From: Leptospira noguchii serovar Panama str. CZ214
GTDB taxonomy: Bacteria; Spirochaetota; Leptospiria; Leptospirales; Leptospiraceae
DNA length: 64,000 nt
Assembly (NCBI RefSeq): GCF_000306255.2
Contig: NZ_AKWY02000020.1
Location: forward strand, 96,001-160,000
Reading direction: 5' to 3'
Part shown: positions 1 to 9,930 of the stretch, piece after piece
How the letters are laid out: each line of letters opens with the position of its first letter
Numbering within the stretch: position 1 is the stretch's first letter
The notes under the pieces: model-generated
Told to the model about the DNA's origin: nothing
Database searches by the model: none
What the model saw: the letters and a program-made list of their open reading frames with translations, nothing else
Made by a program: the position numbers and the translations under genes

Positions 1-1
1 T

Positions 2-2245
2 GGAAAAAATTTATCCCCTTTTGGTAAGGCTACGTACCGATTAAAAGTAATTTTACCAGCTTCTTTTCACGATTCCTATGGTATTCGATGGACCGAAATT
101 CTATCTGCATTTCAAATTTTTATAAACAATAAATCCGTTGCACAGGTTGGTGTTTTGGGAACCGACTTCAAAACCATGATCCCAAAACTCAAACCAGATA
201 GGGCTGAAATTGGTGCACATAACAGTCCAATGACGATCGTCATTTGGGTCTCGAATTTTAATCATCAAAATCACGGCTTTTGGCAACCTATTTATCTAGG
301 TAAATGGGAAACAATCAGAAATACCCAGATGAGACACTTGATGATGGACATAGCAAGTTTTGCATCCGTAGCCTTAATTGGATTTTATCATTTAGTTTTA
401 TTCCTTTTTAGAACACGTTCAAAAGAATATTTATTTTTCGGGCTTTTTTGTATTTTTATGGGGATTCGTCAGCTTAGCGTTGAAAATCACGCTTTTATGA
501 TATTCTTCCCCAATATAGATTTTGATTTTTACATTCGTTTTATATATTTTACGGTTCTATTGATTGGAATTTTTATGTGTATGTTTATTAAATCTTTATT
601 TCCGGAAGAAGTTTCTTCTTTTTTTATCAATTCGGTAATCGGAGTTTTTGGTTGTTCCATTTTTACGTTAGCCTTACCGGTTCGTATTTTTACCGAATTT
701 TTTAGTATTATATTTATTTTAATCTCAAGCCTCCCTTTGGGTTTAACTCTGTATCTATTTAAAGCACATAAAATGAAACGAAAAGGTGCTATTCTTATCC
801 TAATTGCATATCTTATTTTTTCTACAGTAGTATTAAACGATATTCTTTTCACGTTAGGATATACTTCTACCGGCTATATTTCCTATATTGGAGTGACCGT
901 TTTTATTTTTTTTCAAGCTGGGGTTTTAGCTCAACAGCTCACACAAGCTTTTAATCGTTCGGAACATTTAGCCCTGGAGTTAAAATCGACTTTACAAGAA
1001 AATATTGAAACTCATAACGAATTACTCGCACTGAAAGAATTACAAAATACGAATTTAGAATCTCAGGTTCAATTCAGAACGATAGAATTACTCAAGGCGC
1101 GCGACGATGCTGAATTTGCAAATAAGGTTAAATCCCAATTTTTAGCCACAATGAGTCATGAAATTAGAACCCCTCTCAACGGAATCATCGGTTTGATTGA
1201 ACAGTTTAAATCGACTCCTCTAAACGAGAATCAACAGCATATTCGAAATTTGATTCAAAAAAGTGGGGAAACTCTTCTTAAAATCATCAACGATATTTTA
1301 GATTTTTCTAAATTAGAAGCAGATAAAATAGATTTAGAACTACACGAATTTTGCTGGAAAGAAATTGTAGAAGAAACAATGGGTATTTTCCTTTATCAAG
1401 CGACTCAAAAAGGTCTCGTTTTATCAACTGATTATTCTCCCGATTTTATCGACAAATCCATAGGAGACAAACGTAGAATTACACAAATTCTTTCCAACCT
1501 GATCTCAAATGCGATTAAATTTACTGATTCTGGTAAAATTCAAATTCGAGCGTTTTCTGAAAGGATAGAAACAAAAATTGAATATACGATTCAGGTAATA
1601 GACTCAGGGATTGGAATTCCCAAAGAAAAAATCGATTTGTTATTTCAGAAATTTTTTCAACTCGATTCGAGCATTTCTAGAAAATACGGTGGAACTGGCC
1701 TAGGTCTTGCGATTTCTAAAAAACTAGTAGAATTAATGAACGGTAAAATTCATGTATTTAAAAATGAATCCCAAGGTTCCACGTTTGAGTTTACGGTTTT
1801 ATTATCTGAATTTGTTTCCGAGAATCATCCCACTTATTTTCCAGAAACCACAGACCTTTCTTCTCTATCTTCCAACACTTACATTCTAATCGCCGAAGAC
1901 GATTCCACGAACATTTTTCTTTTATCCGGTATTCTTAAAAAACTCAAGATCAAATTTGAGTTGGCTAAAGACGGTTTAGAAGCAATCACAAAGGTTAGAA
2001 TTTCAAGGTTTGATTTGATTTTTATGGATATAAATATGCCTCATTTGGATGGGATCAGCGCTTCTAACTTTATTTTGACGGACCCTATGATTTCTCCTAA
2101 ACCTGTAATTATCGCGGTAACTGCGGACGTTCTGCAAGAAGATAAAATCAAATGTAGACAAGCAGGGATGTCCGATTTTTTAGGAAAGCCTTATTACAAA
2201 AAAGACATAGAACAGATAATTTACAAATGGCTTGTAATTCATTAA
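2..2245 (+). CDS. Hybrid sensor histidine kinase (7TMR-DISM type), 5' end outside window
   Basis: The frame is open from base 2, so the gene begins left of the window; the TTG at 155 is only an internal codon. The visible order is a periplasmic sensor remnant (7TMR-DISM extracellular type), about seven membrane helices (roughly 340-930), a coiled coil, a HisKA domain with MSHEIRTPLNG (His codon 1157-1159), a HATPase with N box NLISNAIKF and G boxes DSGIGIP and GGTGLGLA, then a receiver domain with phospho-acceptor Asp in FMDINMP (codon 2027-2029). It should autophosphorylate and pass phosphate to its own receiver. The signal and the downstream partner are unknown; no output domain is seen. 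Confidence 0.93.
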   Translation, partial: GKNLSPFGKATYRLKVILPASFHDSYGIRWTEILSAFQIFINNKSVAQVGVLGTDFKTMIPKLKPDRAEIGAHNSPMTIVIWVSNFNHQNHGFWQPIYLGKWETIRNTQMRHLMMDIASFASVALIGFYHLVLFLFRTRSKEYLFFGLFCIFMGIRQLSVENHAFMIFFPNIDFDFYIRFIYFTVLLIGIFMCMFIKSLFPEEVSSFFINSVIGVFGCSIFTLALPVRIFTEFFSIIFILISSLPLGLTLYLFKAHKMKRKGAILILIAYLIFSTVVLNDILFTLGYTSTGYISYIGVTVFIFFQAGVLAQQLTQAFNRSEHLALELKSTLQENIETHNELLALKELQNTNLESQVQFRTIELLKARDDAEFANKVKSQFLATMSHEIRTPLNGIIGLIEQFKSTPLNENQQHIRNLIQKSGETLLKIINDILDFSKLEADKIDLELHEFCWKEIVEETMGIFLYQATQKGLVLSTDYSPDFIDKSIGDKRRITQILSNLISNAIKFTDSGKIQIRAFSERIETKIEYTIQVIDSGIGIPKEKIDLLFQKFFQLDSSISRKYGGTGLGLAISKKLVELMNGKIHVFKNESQGSTFEFTVLLSEFVSENHPTYFPETTDLSSLSSNTYILIAEDDSTNIFLLSGILKKLKIKFELAKDGLEAITKVRISRFDLIFMDINMPHLDGISASNFILTDPMISPKPVIIAVTADVLQEDKIKCRQAGMSDFLGKPYYKKDIEQIIYKWLVIH

Positions 2246-2542
2246 TTATATTTAATGAATATTTTAATATTATTTTTCTCGATATTAATAAATTAACATG
2301 ATTTTTTTCGTAAAAATAAAATGTGAGAACTACTACGCCCTTACGAATAAATTTTAAGAACTCATACTTTAAGAAAATTCTCTCTCATTTTTTACGTTAA
2401 TTTAAATCGTCCCAAAACCACTCTGTGAATTTTATATAATAGGGCAGTTTCTATAAATTATATTCCTTGATGTACACATTCCCGAAACCGAGTCTTATAG
2501 CAAAACACATTTATAAAAGTTTTGAGACGGATCTAGATTTTT
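2246..2542. other. Intergenic spacer with degenerate dispersed repeat
   Basis: Strongly AT-rich spacer between convergent genes. Around 2322-2385 there is a worn reverse-oriented copy of the short repeat that recurs across this window (core AAATGTGAGAACT and AAGAACTCATAC). No ORF or clear terminator is seen. Confidence 0.4.
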
Positions 2543-3244
2543 CTATTCAATAGATTCCAGTTTCTTTTTTGCCAGTTCATAAATGACCTGGAACTGTTCT
2601 GGAGTCATTTTATTTTGTGCTCCCACAAAAGAATTTTCAATTTCACTATGATTGTGTAAGTAAGGAACATTCAATTTTTGTAAATCACTTGGAGTGATAT
2701 AAATCGTCTTATCTCCTTTTGCTACGGATAAATAGTCTGTATCGTTAATTTTTTTAGAATGATTTTGATGATTTTCCAATTCTATCTGACCTTCACAATG
2801 ACAAGTAAACGTCATATCCCCGTAAACCGAAGTATAAAATTTTGTTCCTCTAACTCCGGCAGTTGTAGTAGGAGTATGAAGATTCATCTTCTCTCCTTTT
2901 AACAATTTATTTGTTAAGATCCAAGAACTTCCCTTATCCTGAAAAAAGTTTTTTTCATCTGATGTTTCCTTTACTTGAAATTTAGAATCGGACTGAATTT
3001 CTATTACAGTCGCGTTATCTCCAAAAACAAGAGTGGCGATCGACTTAGGTCCGGTCAAAATCATATCTCCGTTTAAAATTTCTTGAGAGACAACCGCCTT
3101 AAACTTTTGTTCTCCTCTTTGAACGGAAGTTTCTCCTTTTAAAAACACAATTTTTCCTTTGGTCGGATCTGATTTACTTTCTTTACAATGAAAACTTAAA
3201 ACGATCAGACTCACTAGAACAAATAACATAGATACTTTTTTCAT
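2543..3244 (-). CDS. FecR-domain lipoprotein
   Basis: 233 residues. The N-terminus is a lipoprotein signal (hydrophobic stretch ending in LSFHC, lipidated Cys20). Residues about 30-150 match the FecR fold: a [19 protein letters not shown] opening, the [12 protein letters not shown] turn, and the [13 protein letters not shown] segment typical of FecR domains. FecR domains act in the periplasm, but no ECF sigma factor or receptor is adjacent, so this is likely one of the stand-alone leptospiral FecR lipoproteins of unknown role. A motif CHC at about 148-150 could bind a metal. Start supported by GGAG about 10 nt upstream of the ATG. Confidence 0.85.
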   Translation of the reverse strand: MKKVSMLFVLVSLIVLSFHCKESKSDPTKGKIVFLKGETSVQRGEQKFKAVVSQEILNGDMILTGPKSIATLVFGDNATVIEIQSDSKFQVKETSDEKNFFQDKGSSWILTNKLLKGEKMNLHTPTTTAGVRGTKFYTSVYGDMTFTCHCEGQIELENHQNHSKKINDTDYLSVAKGDKTIYITPSDLQKLNVPYLHNHSEIENSFVGAQNKMTPEQFQVIYELAKKKLESIE

Positions 3245-3286
3245 AAATTTTACACTCCGAATTTTAAACGATCTTCTATATGAGGT

Positions 3287-3694
3287 TTATTTCCGCAACA
3301 AGGTTCCTGCAAGATAACCCATAGGCAGATACGCGCCCACTAAATCTAAAACGGTAAACCATAAAGGCGAAGGAAGCATTATCGTATTTGCAATTCCACC
3401 GACTAAAAAAAGAAGCCCAATCCCCATAGCAAGTTTAACTTTATGATTGAAACTTACCTTTGCGGTCAATAACGCTCCAGCAAAAGTACCAAGCGCATGA
3501 GCTAAAAACGGTAGAACAAAATGTTTAGGTTCAAATAAATGTAGGGATGACTTCAGTCCTTCCATTGTAGTTACATCCACCCCAGTAGGAGGAGGAATGA
3601 TATGCCCACTAACCATGATAATTCCCATGTTTACAATACTACCAAAAACGGCTCCAGCAACCAAGGCGATGGTGTTTTGAATGATCGGATTCAT
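3287..3694 (-). CDS. Small four-helix membrane protein, unknown function
   Basis: 135 residues with about four hydrophobic helices: 7-30, 60-80, 86-107 and 112-132. It contains a conserved-looking FVLPFLAHALGTFAGAL segment and ends in a short basic tail. It resembles small uncharacterised inner-membrane proteins of spirochaetes and Bacteroidetes; no catalytic motif is visible. AGGAC lies upstream of the ATG. It lies 42 nt upstream of the FecR lipoprotein on the same strand, so the two may be cotranscribed. Function unknown. Confidence 0.7.
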   Translation of the reverse strand: MNPIIQNTIALVAGAVFGSIVNMGIIMVSGHIIPPPTGVDVTTMEGLKSSLHLFEPKHFVLPFLAHALGTFAGALLTAKVSFNHKVKLAMGIGLLFLVGGIANTIMLPSPLWFTVLDLVGAYLPMGYLAGTLLRK

Positions 3695-4045
3695 ATTCTA
3701 TTGTCCTAATTTTATTTTTTGAATCAACTGACTTGCTATTTATTTTATAACTCTTATGGGTCGATCTTTTTTACTACAAAAAAACAAAATGTGATCTTGA
3801 ACTTTCCTCTTTTAAAATCTATTGTATTTATCAAATTGATAATATAAGGTATTTTTGAAAAATTAATTTTCCATCCATTTCTGTTTCATAAAAACGGTCT
3901 ATTGAAGCAATTTCATTGATCTGAACTAGGGTATTTTTGAAAACTTTAATAAAATGAATTTTTAATTTGCTGAGGTCGCAGAACAGCGATTTAGTGCAGA
4001 AATTTGAATTTAAAAGCAATAGAATGAAGAACAAAAATTAAATCA
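3695..4045. other. Intergenic spacer, no confident gene
   Basis: AT-rich. A 67-codon minus-strand frame (3831-4034) exists, but its product lacks a recognisable domain and reads like translated AT-rich DNA, so no gene is called. No repeat or terminator is recognised. Confidence 0.4.
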
Positions 4046-5050
4046 TTATTTTAATTTCAAAGAAGAAAAGGTTTTTACCCAATCTTTTTTTAGATATTCT
4101 AAAATTTTATGTTTATTGAACCGAGCGTCTCTTTTTCCGAGCTCATAGGCCTTTCTGGCTCCGATCGGATCCGTATAATCGAAAGAAGTGATTGGTAAAG
4201 GTTCCGAAGGCGTTTGTAAATAACACCTTTCTAAAAGTTTTGGATCTTTTCCTATAATTGTAGTAGGTTCATAATAAATTCCTATCGTTTTCTTATCCGG
4301 AGGAAACGCTTCTAAAAGTAAATTGTTTGTAAGTCCACCATCGAAATAATATTCTTTTTCAAGGGTCTGAACCGAAACAACTGGAGGAACTGAAGAAGAG
4401 TTAAGAATAATCTGCTCTACCGTTTGTTCGTTGTCGAAATCCTTTTCCGTAAATAAGACTTCTTTCATATTCCAATTTCTGAGTATTCTTTGCATCCTTT
4501 CCGTATTCAAACCGCGTTTTCTATCTCTTTCATCCTCTAAAAAAGCTTTTGCAGTTTCTGCAATCAATCTTGCCAATCTAAATTTATTCTTTAGAGAATC
4601 TTCCTTAGGGATCGCCCTTAAAGTATGAATATACACTTTAATCCCAGATTGAATGATCTTTTGAAAATCCATACCAAATCGAATCGTTTTTCGATACATC
4701 TCTTCATGCGGAAAAGCTCTTTCTCCTTTAAAAAGTCGACTCCAGTAAAAGTTGGCTGGATTTTTTCGAACTATATTTTCAAAGAAGGCAACACACTCCT
4801 CTTCGCCTCCAGAAATCAAACAGAGTACCATCGCAGCCCCGGCAGAAACTCCGGACACTTCCCTAAACTTTAAACCCCAAGATTTGATTTCATGCCCAAA
4901 ACCCAATCCGTATAAAGCCTTACACCCACCTCCAGCAATTGCAAAACAAATTTCATCTTCCAACCAAAGACCTTGAAATACTTCCCCTAATCGTTTTTGA
5001 GGTTCTTGTTTTTTTTCAAATGCGACAGAATCGTCTAAAATGGGCGGCAT
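4046..5050 (-). CDS. Patatin-like phospholipase
   Basis: 334 residues. The patatin Ser-Asp dyad is present: the lipase motif GVSAG with Ser69 and the DGG motif with Asp237. The glycine-rich oxyanion loop reads AGGGCKALYG (residues 39-48), with CK where most family members have AR. No signal peptide is seen, so it is probably cytoplasmic unless exported another way. Expected activity is acyl-ester hydrolysis of phospholipids. GGAG six to seven nt upstream supports the ATG at 5050. A second, only distantly similar patatin lies at 12007-12885. Confidence 0.9.
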   Translation of the reverse strand: MPPILDDSVAFEKKQEPQKRLGEVFQGLWLEDEICFAIAGGGCKALYGLGFGHEIKSWGLKFREVSGVSAGAAMVLCLISGGEEECVAFFENIVRKNPANFYWSRLFKGERAFPHEEMYRKTIRFGMDFQKIIQSGIKVYIHTLRAIPKEDSLKNKFRLARLIAETAKAFLEDERDRKRGLNTERMQRILRNWNMKEVLFTEKDFDNEQTVEQIILNSSSVPPVVSVQTLEKEYYFDGGLTNNLLLEAFPPDKKTIGIYYEPTTIIGKDPKLLERCYLQTPSEPLPITSFDYTDPIGARKAYELGKRDARFNKHKILEYLKKDWVKTFSSLKLK

Positions 5051-5304
5051 TCATTTCTCCGAATTTGTATTTTTACCATTTTCAGATTCTATTTACTTTT
5101 ATGGAAAGAAATTATTTTGTTTTGCTAATAGACTTGAATTTAATTCTTTTCGATTGATACAAAATATTTTGAATAAATCGAATACATTTGAATTCAATTT
5201 CAAAACACGAATCGATGAAACACTTAAATATTATCAAGAAAATAGAATGTATCGGAATAAATGATTAAAAAATTTTAATGCGAAGTTTTAAAACGATTTA
5301 TCGT

Positions 5305-6702
5305 TTAACTACTATTAGTTTTTTTCTGGATATAACCTTTGTGCTCCAGCCAATTCCCAAACAACAAAGCTACCCAGCTAGAAGTTAATCCTGGGATTGA
5401 AGCTGGTATTTCTAATGAAAGTATATTACATAAAAGCCATATACAAAATCCTACGATCATAGAAAATATAGCTCCGGTAGAAGTAGAATTTTTCCAAAAA
5501 AGTCCGGCAACAAGAGGAACGAACAAAGAAACAAGACTCAAAGCGGATGCTTGAGATACTAACTCATAAATATTACTTTTAGTATTTGCCATTAAAAGAG
5601 AAACTAACGTTATTGCTATTACAGAAAGTCTAAACAATCGAAGAAGAGTTTTTTCATTTGTCTTTTTAAAAAAAGGACGGATTACGTTTTCCCCCAAGAC
5701 GGAAGCAGATGCAAGAATTGCTCCACTGGCTGTGCTCATTACCGCAGATAACATAGCTCCAAAAAATAAGATCTGAGTAAAAAGCCCAGTATGTGTTAAT
5801 ACAGTTTTGGGAAGAATCATCTGTGTGTCTTCTTTTGCAATTTCAGGATATATTTTTCTCGCACAAAGTACGGCAAGTAAGGGTAAAAAAGCCACGCTCA
5901 AATAAAAAAACGATCCTAATAAAGAAGAATAAACGGCTACTTTCTCCGATTTAGAAGCCATTACTCTTTGAAAAATATCTTGTTGTGGAATCGACCCTAG
6001 ACCGATCGTCATCCAAGCGGCGAGATAAACGAAAATACTTTTAACATTCATCTCTGGAAAAAATCTAAAAAAACCGGGTTTTGTAGACGCAAATACCACC
6101 TCGATTCCACCCGCTTTAGAACTTAGATCCCAAACTAGATAAGAAAGTCCTAATACGATTAAAACTGTTTGTAAAAAATCGGTAAGAGAAATCGCCCACA
6201 TTCCTCCGATTACAGTATAAATCAAAACGACTCCGGCTCCCGCAATGATACCGGTAGATACAGGAATATCAGCTAACGAATGAAAGATGATCCCTAAAGC
6301 AACAAACTGTGCTGCAATCCAACCAAAATAAGAAGGAATCATAAATACACTCGATAAAATTTCAGCCTTTCTTCCGAACCGATTTTTATAAAAGTCTCCG
6401 AAAGTAAGTATGTTCATTCTATAAAGAGGTCTTGCAAAAAATAAACCCACAAGAAATAGACAAAGTGCAGCCCCGAAAGGATCTTCTATAACTCCTAAAA
6501 TTCCATCTTCCACAAAACGAGAAGAAGCTCCAAGTAAAGTCTCGGAACCGAACCAAGTCGCAAACAAAGCGGAAGACGCAAGAAATAAAGGTAGTCTTCT
6601 ACCTGCGAGCACATAATCCTTTGAATCGCTTACAAATCGAGAAGCAAGAGCCCCGATTAGTATCGTAGTAAATAAATAAAGAATGACTGATATTGCGAGC
6701 AA
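5305..6702 (-). CDS. Sodium:solute symporter family (SSF) transporter
   Basis: 465 residues with about 12-13 membrane helices. SSF hallmarks include the N-terminal segment KDYVLAGRRLPLFLASSALFA, the following ATWFGSETLLGASS, and GGMWAISLTDFLQTV in mid-protein. These proteins couple uptake of sugars, amino acids, proline, pantothenate or similar solutes to sodium. The substrate cannot be read from sequence and no catabolic neighbour helps. The start is a TTG at 6702 with AAGGGG about 7 nt upstream. Confidence 0.9.
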   Translation of the reverse strand: MLAISVILYLFTTILIGALASRFVSDSKDYVLAGRRLPLFLASSALFATWFGSETLLGASSRFVEDGILGVIEDPFGAALCLFLVGLFFARPLYRMNILTFGDFYKNRFGRKAEILSSVFMIPSYFGWIAAQFVALGIIFHSLADIPVSTGIIAGAGVVLIYTVIGGMWAISLTDFLQTVLIVLGLSYLVWDLSSKAGGIEVVFASTKPGFFRFFPEMNVKSIFVYLAAWMTIGLGSIPQQDIFQRVMASKSEKVAVYSSLLGSFFYLSVAFLPLLAVLCARKIYPEIAKEDTQMILPKTVLTHTGLFTQILFFGAMLSAVMSTASGAILASASVLGENVIRPFFKKTNEKTLLRLFRLSVIAITLVSLLMANTKSNIYELVSQASALSLVSLFVPLVAGLFWKNSTSTGAIFSMIVGFCIWLLCNILSLEIPASIPGLTSSWVALLFGNWLEHKGYIQKKTNSS

Positions 6703-6819
6703 CGGAACCCCTTTTTTATATTTTTCTCAGGAATGCAATCCATTCTTGTATCACAAAAACAAGTTCGATTTAAAAGAAACATCTATAAAATAAATTTTCT
6801 ATTGAACAACGATTTCATG

Positions 6820-7100
6820 AAAAAATTAATAGGAAAAAATTTTTCCATATTTTATAGAAATTACCTTAAATTTAAACTATAGAAAAATATCTATTTGGTT
6901 TTTGAATGACTCTCATCTTACAATTTTACTACTAGGACACATGGAAATCGTACTAAAAAATTAATAGGAAAAAATTTTTCCATATTTTATAGAAATTACC
7001 TTAAATTTAAACTATAGAAAAATATCTATTTGGTTTTTGAATGACTCTCATCTTACAATTTTACTACTAGGACACATGGAAATCGTACTAAAAAATTAAT
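6820..7100. repeat. Perfect 135-bp tandem duplication (VNTR-like)
   Basis: Two identical 135-bp units, 6820-6954 and 6955-7089, followed by the first 11 bases of a third (AAAAAATTAAT, 7090-7100). I found no mismatch between copies. The 11-bp motif sits at every junction, which fits slipped-strand or RecA-mediated duplication. The unit contains no ORF. It lies in the 556-bp gap between the divergently arranged symporter gene and the small membrane protein gene, so copy number could alter promoter spacing. Confidence 0.95.
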
Positions 7101-7258
7101 GATCGATTTTACCAAAGATACAAAAGTTTTCAAAAATTGAATTGAATCCGGATTTGTTGATTTTTTTGAAGGGGATTTTACATTCTAGAACTTTGAAACA
7201 AAGTTCTTAAAAATTTCCCTTTCGAATCCCAACATTTTTTTCGATACATGAACTAAGA

Positions 7259-7630
7259 ATGTTCTCCAAAAATTTAGATTCTCCTTCAAACGAACTCGTA
7301 CAAGTTCAACGTTCCATTAAAAACACATTTAAAATCAAAAGAAAATTTGTTTTATTCTTTATCATAGTAATTCTGTTAGACGCTATTTTTTTAAAATCTT
7401 TATTTCCCCAAACAAATTCTCAGGAAGTCGCAGAAACAAAACCTTTGTTGAGAGTTTTTCCCTCTTATCGAAAGGAAGAATGTGACTGGGCAATTCGCTG
7501 GGACATTTGTTTGAGTTGTTTAAGAATCGGTAGAAGATACGCACAAAAAATTCATTTTTATCCTTCGGGCCCATACCGAGAACATGGATGTTACTCAGAA
7601 GAAGAAGGATTTTTTTTAATGGAAGAATAA
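7259..7630 (+). CDS. Small single-pass membrane protein, unknown function
   Basis: 123 residues. A basic N-terminal segment is followed by one membrane helix (about 28-50) and a C-terminal domain with four cysteines (CDW, CLSC, HGC). The topology suggests a Cys-containing periplasmic domain. No family is recognised. Upstream Shine-Dalgarno is weak, which lowers confidence. The neighbouring tandem duplication ends about 160 bp upstream. Confidence 0.55.
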   Translation: MFSKNLDSPSNELVQVQRSIKNTFKIKRKFVLFFIIVILLDAIFLKSLFPQTNSQEVAETKPLLRVFPSYRKEECDWAIRWDICLSCLRIGRRYAQKIHFYPSGPYREHGCYSEEEGFFLMEE

Positions 7631-7966
7631 AAGCATCGGCTTTCATGTTTTCGAAGGACCGATTTTTTATCAGAATATTCTTTAAGAAAATAGTTGTCGT
7701 CAATTTGAAAACAATTCTGATGTTTTCAGGGAAACTTTTCAAAGTGAAGAAAATTTGGAAATATGATCCAACAAATAGTGATTTAATCCGTTATTTCAAT
7801 CTAAAATTGTTAGATCATTTTTAAATTGAATATAGATAGACGTCTGAAACAAATCCATTTGCTTAGAACTAAAATTTCTCTATTATAAAATTATTAAGTA
7901 ACAAGTTGTCTAAAAATCATTTTTTGAAGTTTTAGAACAGTTTTTAGCGAAGGAGTCATGACATAA
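7631..7966. other. Intergenic spacer before CsgG-like gene
   Basis: AT-rich, no convincing ORF. At its 3' end GAAGGAG (7949-7955) lies ahead of a two-codon ATG-ACA-stop at 7958 and the real ATG at 7967; this mini-frame could be incidental or could tune initiation. Confidence 0.4.
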
Positions 7967-9427
7967 ATGGTTATATTACGTTTTTTTAAATTTAAATTTA
8001 TTTATATTTCTCTGATTGTATGTGTTATTCAATGCGCCACAACTGGGAATTCGCCCGTCGAATCCGTAATTTTAAATTTTAATAAAAATAAAAAAAGTTA
8101 TAGAATTGGGGTGATAGATTTTATTCATTCTGAAAAGCAAACGAACAAATACGATTCTATGATTTCAGATTTGTTTATCGTAGAATTATCAAAAGATTCT
8201 TCTAATGTTTTAGTTGAAAGAACAAAACTTGCGGAACTATTAGCAGAACATTCATTAGAATATTCTGGTCTTCTTGATTCTGACCAAGCCAGGAAATTAG
8301 GAAAAATAATTCCGATAGACCTCATCCTTACTGGATCTTATTCAATTCAAAAAACACAAACGCAGGAAGAAATTAAAATATCAGGACGTTTTATTCATGT
8401 TGTAACGGGTGAAATCGTTTACGCTTTTAATACTGCGATTACTCAAGAAAGCCAAGACTCAATAACCAATCAAAATTTTCCTCAAACGACACCAGAAAAA
8501 AAATGCCCAGGGAATTCGGAAATAGAAACTCTTTTAAAGGATTTATCTACGGAATCTAAGATTCAAGAACTCGTTCAAAAAGCAAAGAAGATACCTTTTC
8601 AAGAAGAATGTGGAAAAATTCACAACCTGATACTTTCCAGTTTTATTCGCCATAAAATCGGCTCAAAAGAATATAATATTTTTTTAATAGATTCTTTGAA
8701 AAAATTTCAAAATCCGGACGAAAGTTATCGAGTCTTAGATAGTCTACGGTATTTTCAATTGGATAAACATATAGACGAAGAAGAATGGTTATCCGGGAAA
8801 GACGTGATACAGAGAGTTTCAGTAGGCGGCCTAACAAGATATATTATATATTTATTGAATATGCAGTTTGAAATAAATAAACAACTCATTCTAAAAAGAG
8901 CAGACGAAATTATGGAATTGGGAGTTCAAAAGAAAATAGGAAGACCAGTCGCCATACGCAAGGAAGAAATTTTACTTTCTATTCTATATGCTCTACAAGA
9001 TCCTAAAGCGTTTTTGGACTCAGATTTGACCGTACTTGTATTTTTTGATAAATATAAAAACATCGTATTTGATACTTCTGCAGAAACGAATAAAGTTTTT
9101 TCTACTTTTGATTTTTTATCCAATCACTATTTTAAAGAAACGAACGAAAATAAAAAAGAGGCAATCTTTTTAAGAATTCAAGATTTCTTAAGTTCTGTAA
9201 ATACTTCAGAACAAAAAGAAAAAAAATTAGACGACTTTCTTGGAAAACTCATTTCGGCGGCAGGTAGATCAAAAACATCCGAAGCGATTTTGTATAAAAC
9301 GAACTTTAAAAATCTTTTTCGATCTTTATCTAAAGAAATTTGTGCGGTTGTGGATAAAAATCCTTATCCAATGCAAAAAACTTCTAGAACCAAATTTCTT
9401 TCGGAAAACGAATGTATTTGCAAGTAA
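7967..9427 (+). CDS. CsgG/FlgO-like lipoprotein
   Basis: 486 residues. Lipoprotein signal ends in VIQC (Cys23). Residues about 45-160 resemble the CsgG/FlgO-type domain: YRIGVIDF opening, VERTKLAELLAE, SDQARKLGKIIPIDLILTGSY and a strand-rich GRFIHVVTGEIV. In CsgG this domain forms an outer-membrane secretion pore; in FlgO it is envelope-associated. The remaining 300 residues are mostly helical and I recognise no domain. No curli subunits or other secretion genes are adjacent, so secretion function is not implied. AGGAG 11 nt upstream marks the start. Confidence 0.8.
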   Translation: MVILRFFKFKFIYISLIVCVIQCATTGNSPVESVILNFNKNKKSYRIGVIDFIHSEKQTNKYDSMISDLFIVELSKDSSNVLVERTKLAELLAEHSLEYSGLLDSDQARKLGKIIPIDLILTGSYSIQKTQTQEEIKISGRFIHVVTGEIVYAFNTAITQESQDSITNQNFPQTTPEKKCPGNSEIETLLKDLSTESKIQELVQKAKKIPFQEECGKIHNLILSSFIRHKIGSKEYNIFLIDSLKKFQNPDESYRVLDSLRYFQLDKHIDEEEWLSGKDVIQRVSVGGLTRYIIYLLNMQFEINKQLILKRADEIMELGVQKKIGRPVAIRKEEILLSILYALQDPKAFLDSDLTVLVFFDKYKNIVFDTSAETNKVFSTFDFLSNHYFKETNENKKEAIFLRIQDFLSSVNTSEQKEKKLDDFLGKLISAAGRSKTSEAILYKTNFKNLFRSLSKEICAVVDKNPYPMQKTSRTKFLSENECICK

Positions 9428-9648
9428 TATAGATTCGTGATAGTTCCTACAAATTAGTTACATTACGAACTTTTAAACATTTTTTTTGAGTGTTTGAAGT
9501 TCGTTTGTATGAGTTTCTACAATTTTGGAAGAAAAAAGAATCTTACTGTAAAATTGAAATTTGCGGAAGTTCCCACATTTTAGGCACAACTATTATTTTG
9601 AAAAGAATTTTGCACCCCGCCATTTATACGAGGTGCGAAAGGAAAGAT
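9428..9648. repeat. Dispersed short repeat cluster
   Basis: Holds at least three copies of the recurring core GTTCCTACA / GTTCCCACATTTT (9446-9456, 9513-9525, 9568-9585) with the linked TTACGAACTTTTAAACATTT motif. Long frames through it arise from the repeats and are not called genes. Confidence 0.7.
9612..9636 (-). terminator. Hairpin downstream of the 9649-9930 lipoprotein gene
   Basis: GCACCTCG pairs with CGGGGTGC (one G-U) around a 9-nt loop, 12 nt after the stop codon on the minus strand. The following sequence AAAATTCTTTTC is only moderately T-rich, so terminator strength is uncertain. Confidence 0.45.
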
Positions 9649-9930
9649 TTATTTTTTACAAGCCTGAATAGCTGGAATACTTTTTGCAGACTTAAGACAA
9701 GTAAGATCAAATTTGCCAGACATACATTCTTTTTGTAATACTGGAACTAAAGTAGCTTTCATAGTCGCAATGTTTGCTGCATCTTCAGGTTTTTGTCCAG
9801 CGGTCAGATTGGTCAACATTTCGTCTACTATAGGAGCGCATTCTTCAGCTGAATGTTTAGCCCCTCCACACATTACGGTCAATGAAAGAACCGCGGCTAC
9901 GCTTAGGGAAATCATAAGAACTTTTTTCAT
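9649..9930 (-). CDS. Small Cys-containing lipoprotein
   Basis: 93 residues. Signal sequence ends in LTVMCGG (lipidated Cys21). The mature part has further cysteines in EECAPI, KECMSG, LTCLK and QACKK, spaced as if forming disulfides in a small helical domain. It resembles the small Leptospira-specific lipoprotein group I know as TIGR04454, but that assignment is from memory and needs a profile search. Its ATG overlaps the stop of the upstream GH5 gene by 4 nt (ATGA), implying translational coupling. Confidence 0.85.
   Translation of the reverse strand: MKKVLMISLSVAAVLSLTVMCGGAKHSAEECAPIVDEMLTNLTAGQKPEDAANIATMKATLVPVLQKECMSGKFDLTCLKSAKSIPAIQACKK

Noticed and set aside
155..157. TTG at 155 as start of the left-edge kinase
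   Set aside because: The frame is open back to base 2 and the upstream residues continue the sensor domain, so the gene is truncated by the window edge.
3831..4034. 67-codon minus ORF
   Set aside because: No domain and composition typical of AT-rich non-coding DNA.
9490..9738. 82-codon plus ORF
   Set aside because: Built from dispersed repeats and antisense to the lipoprotein gene.
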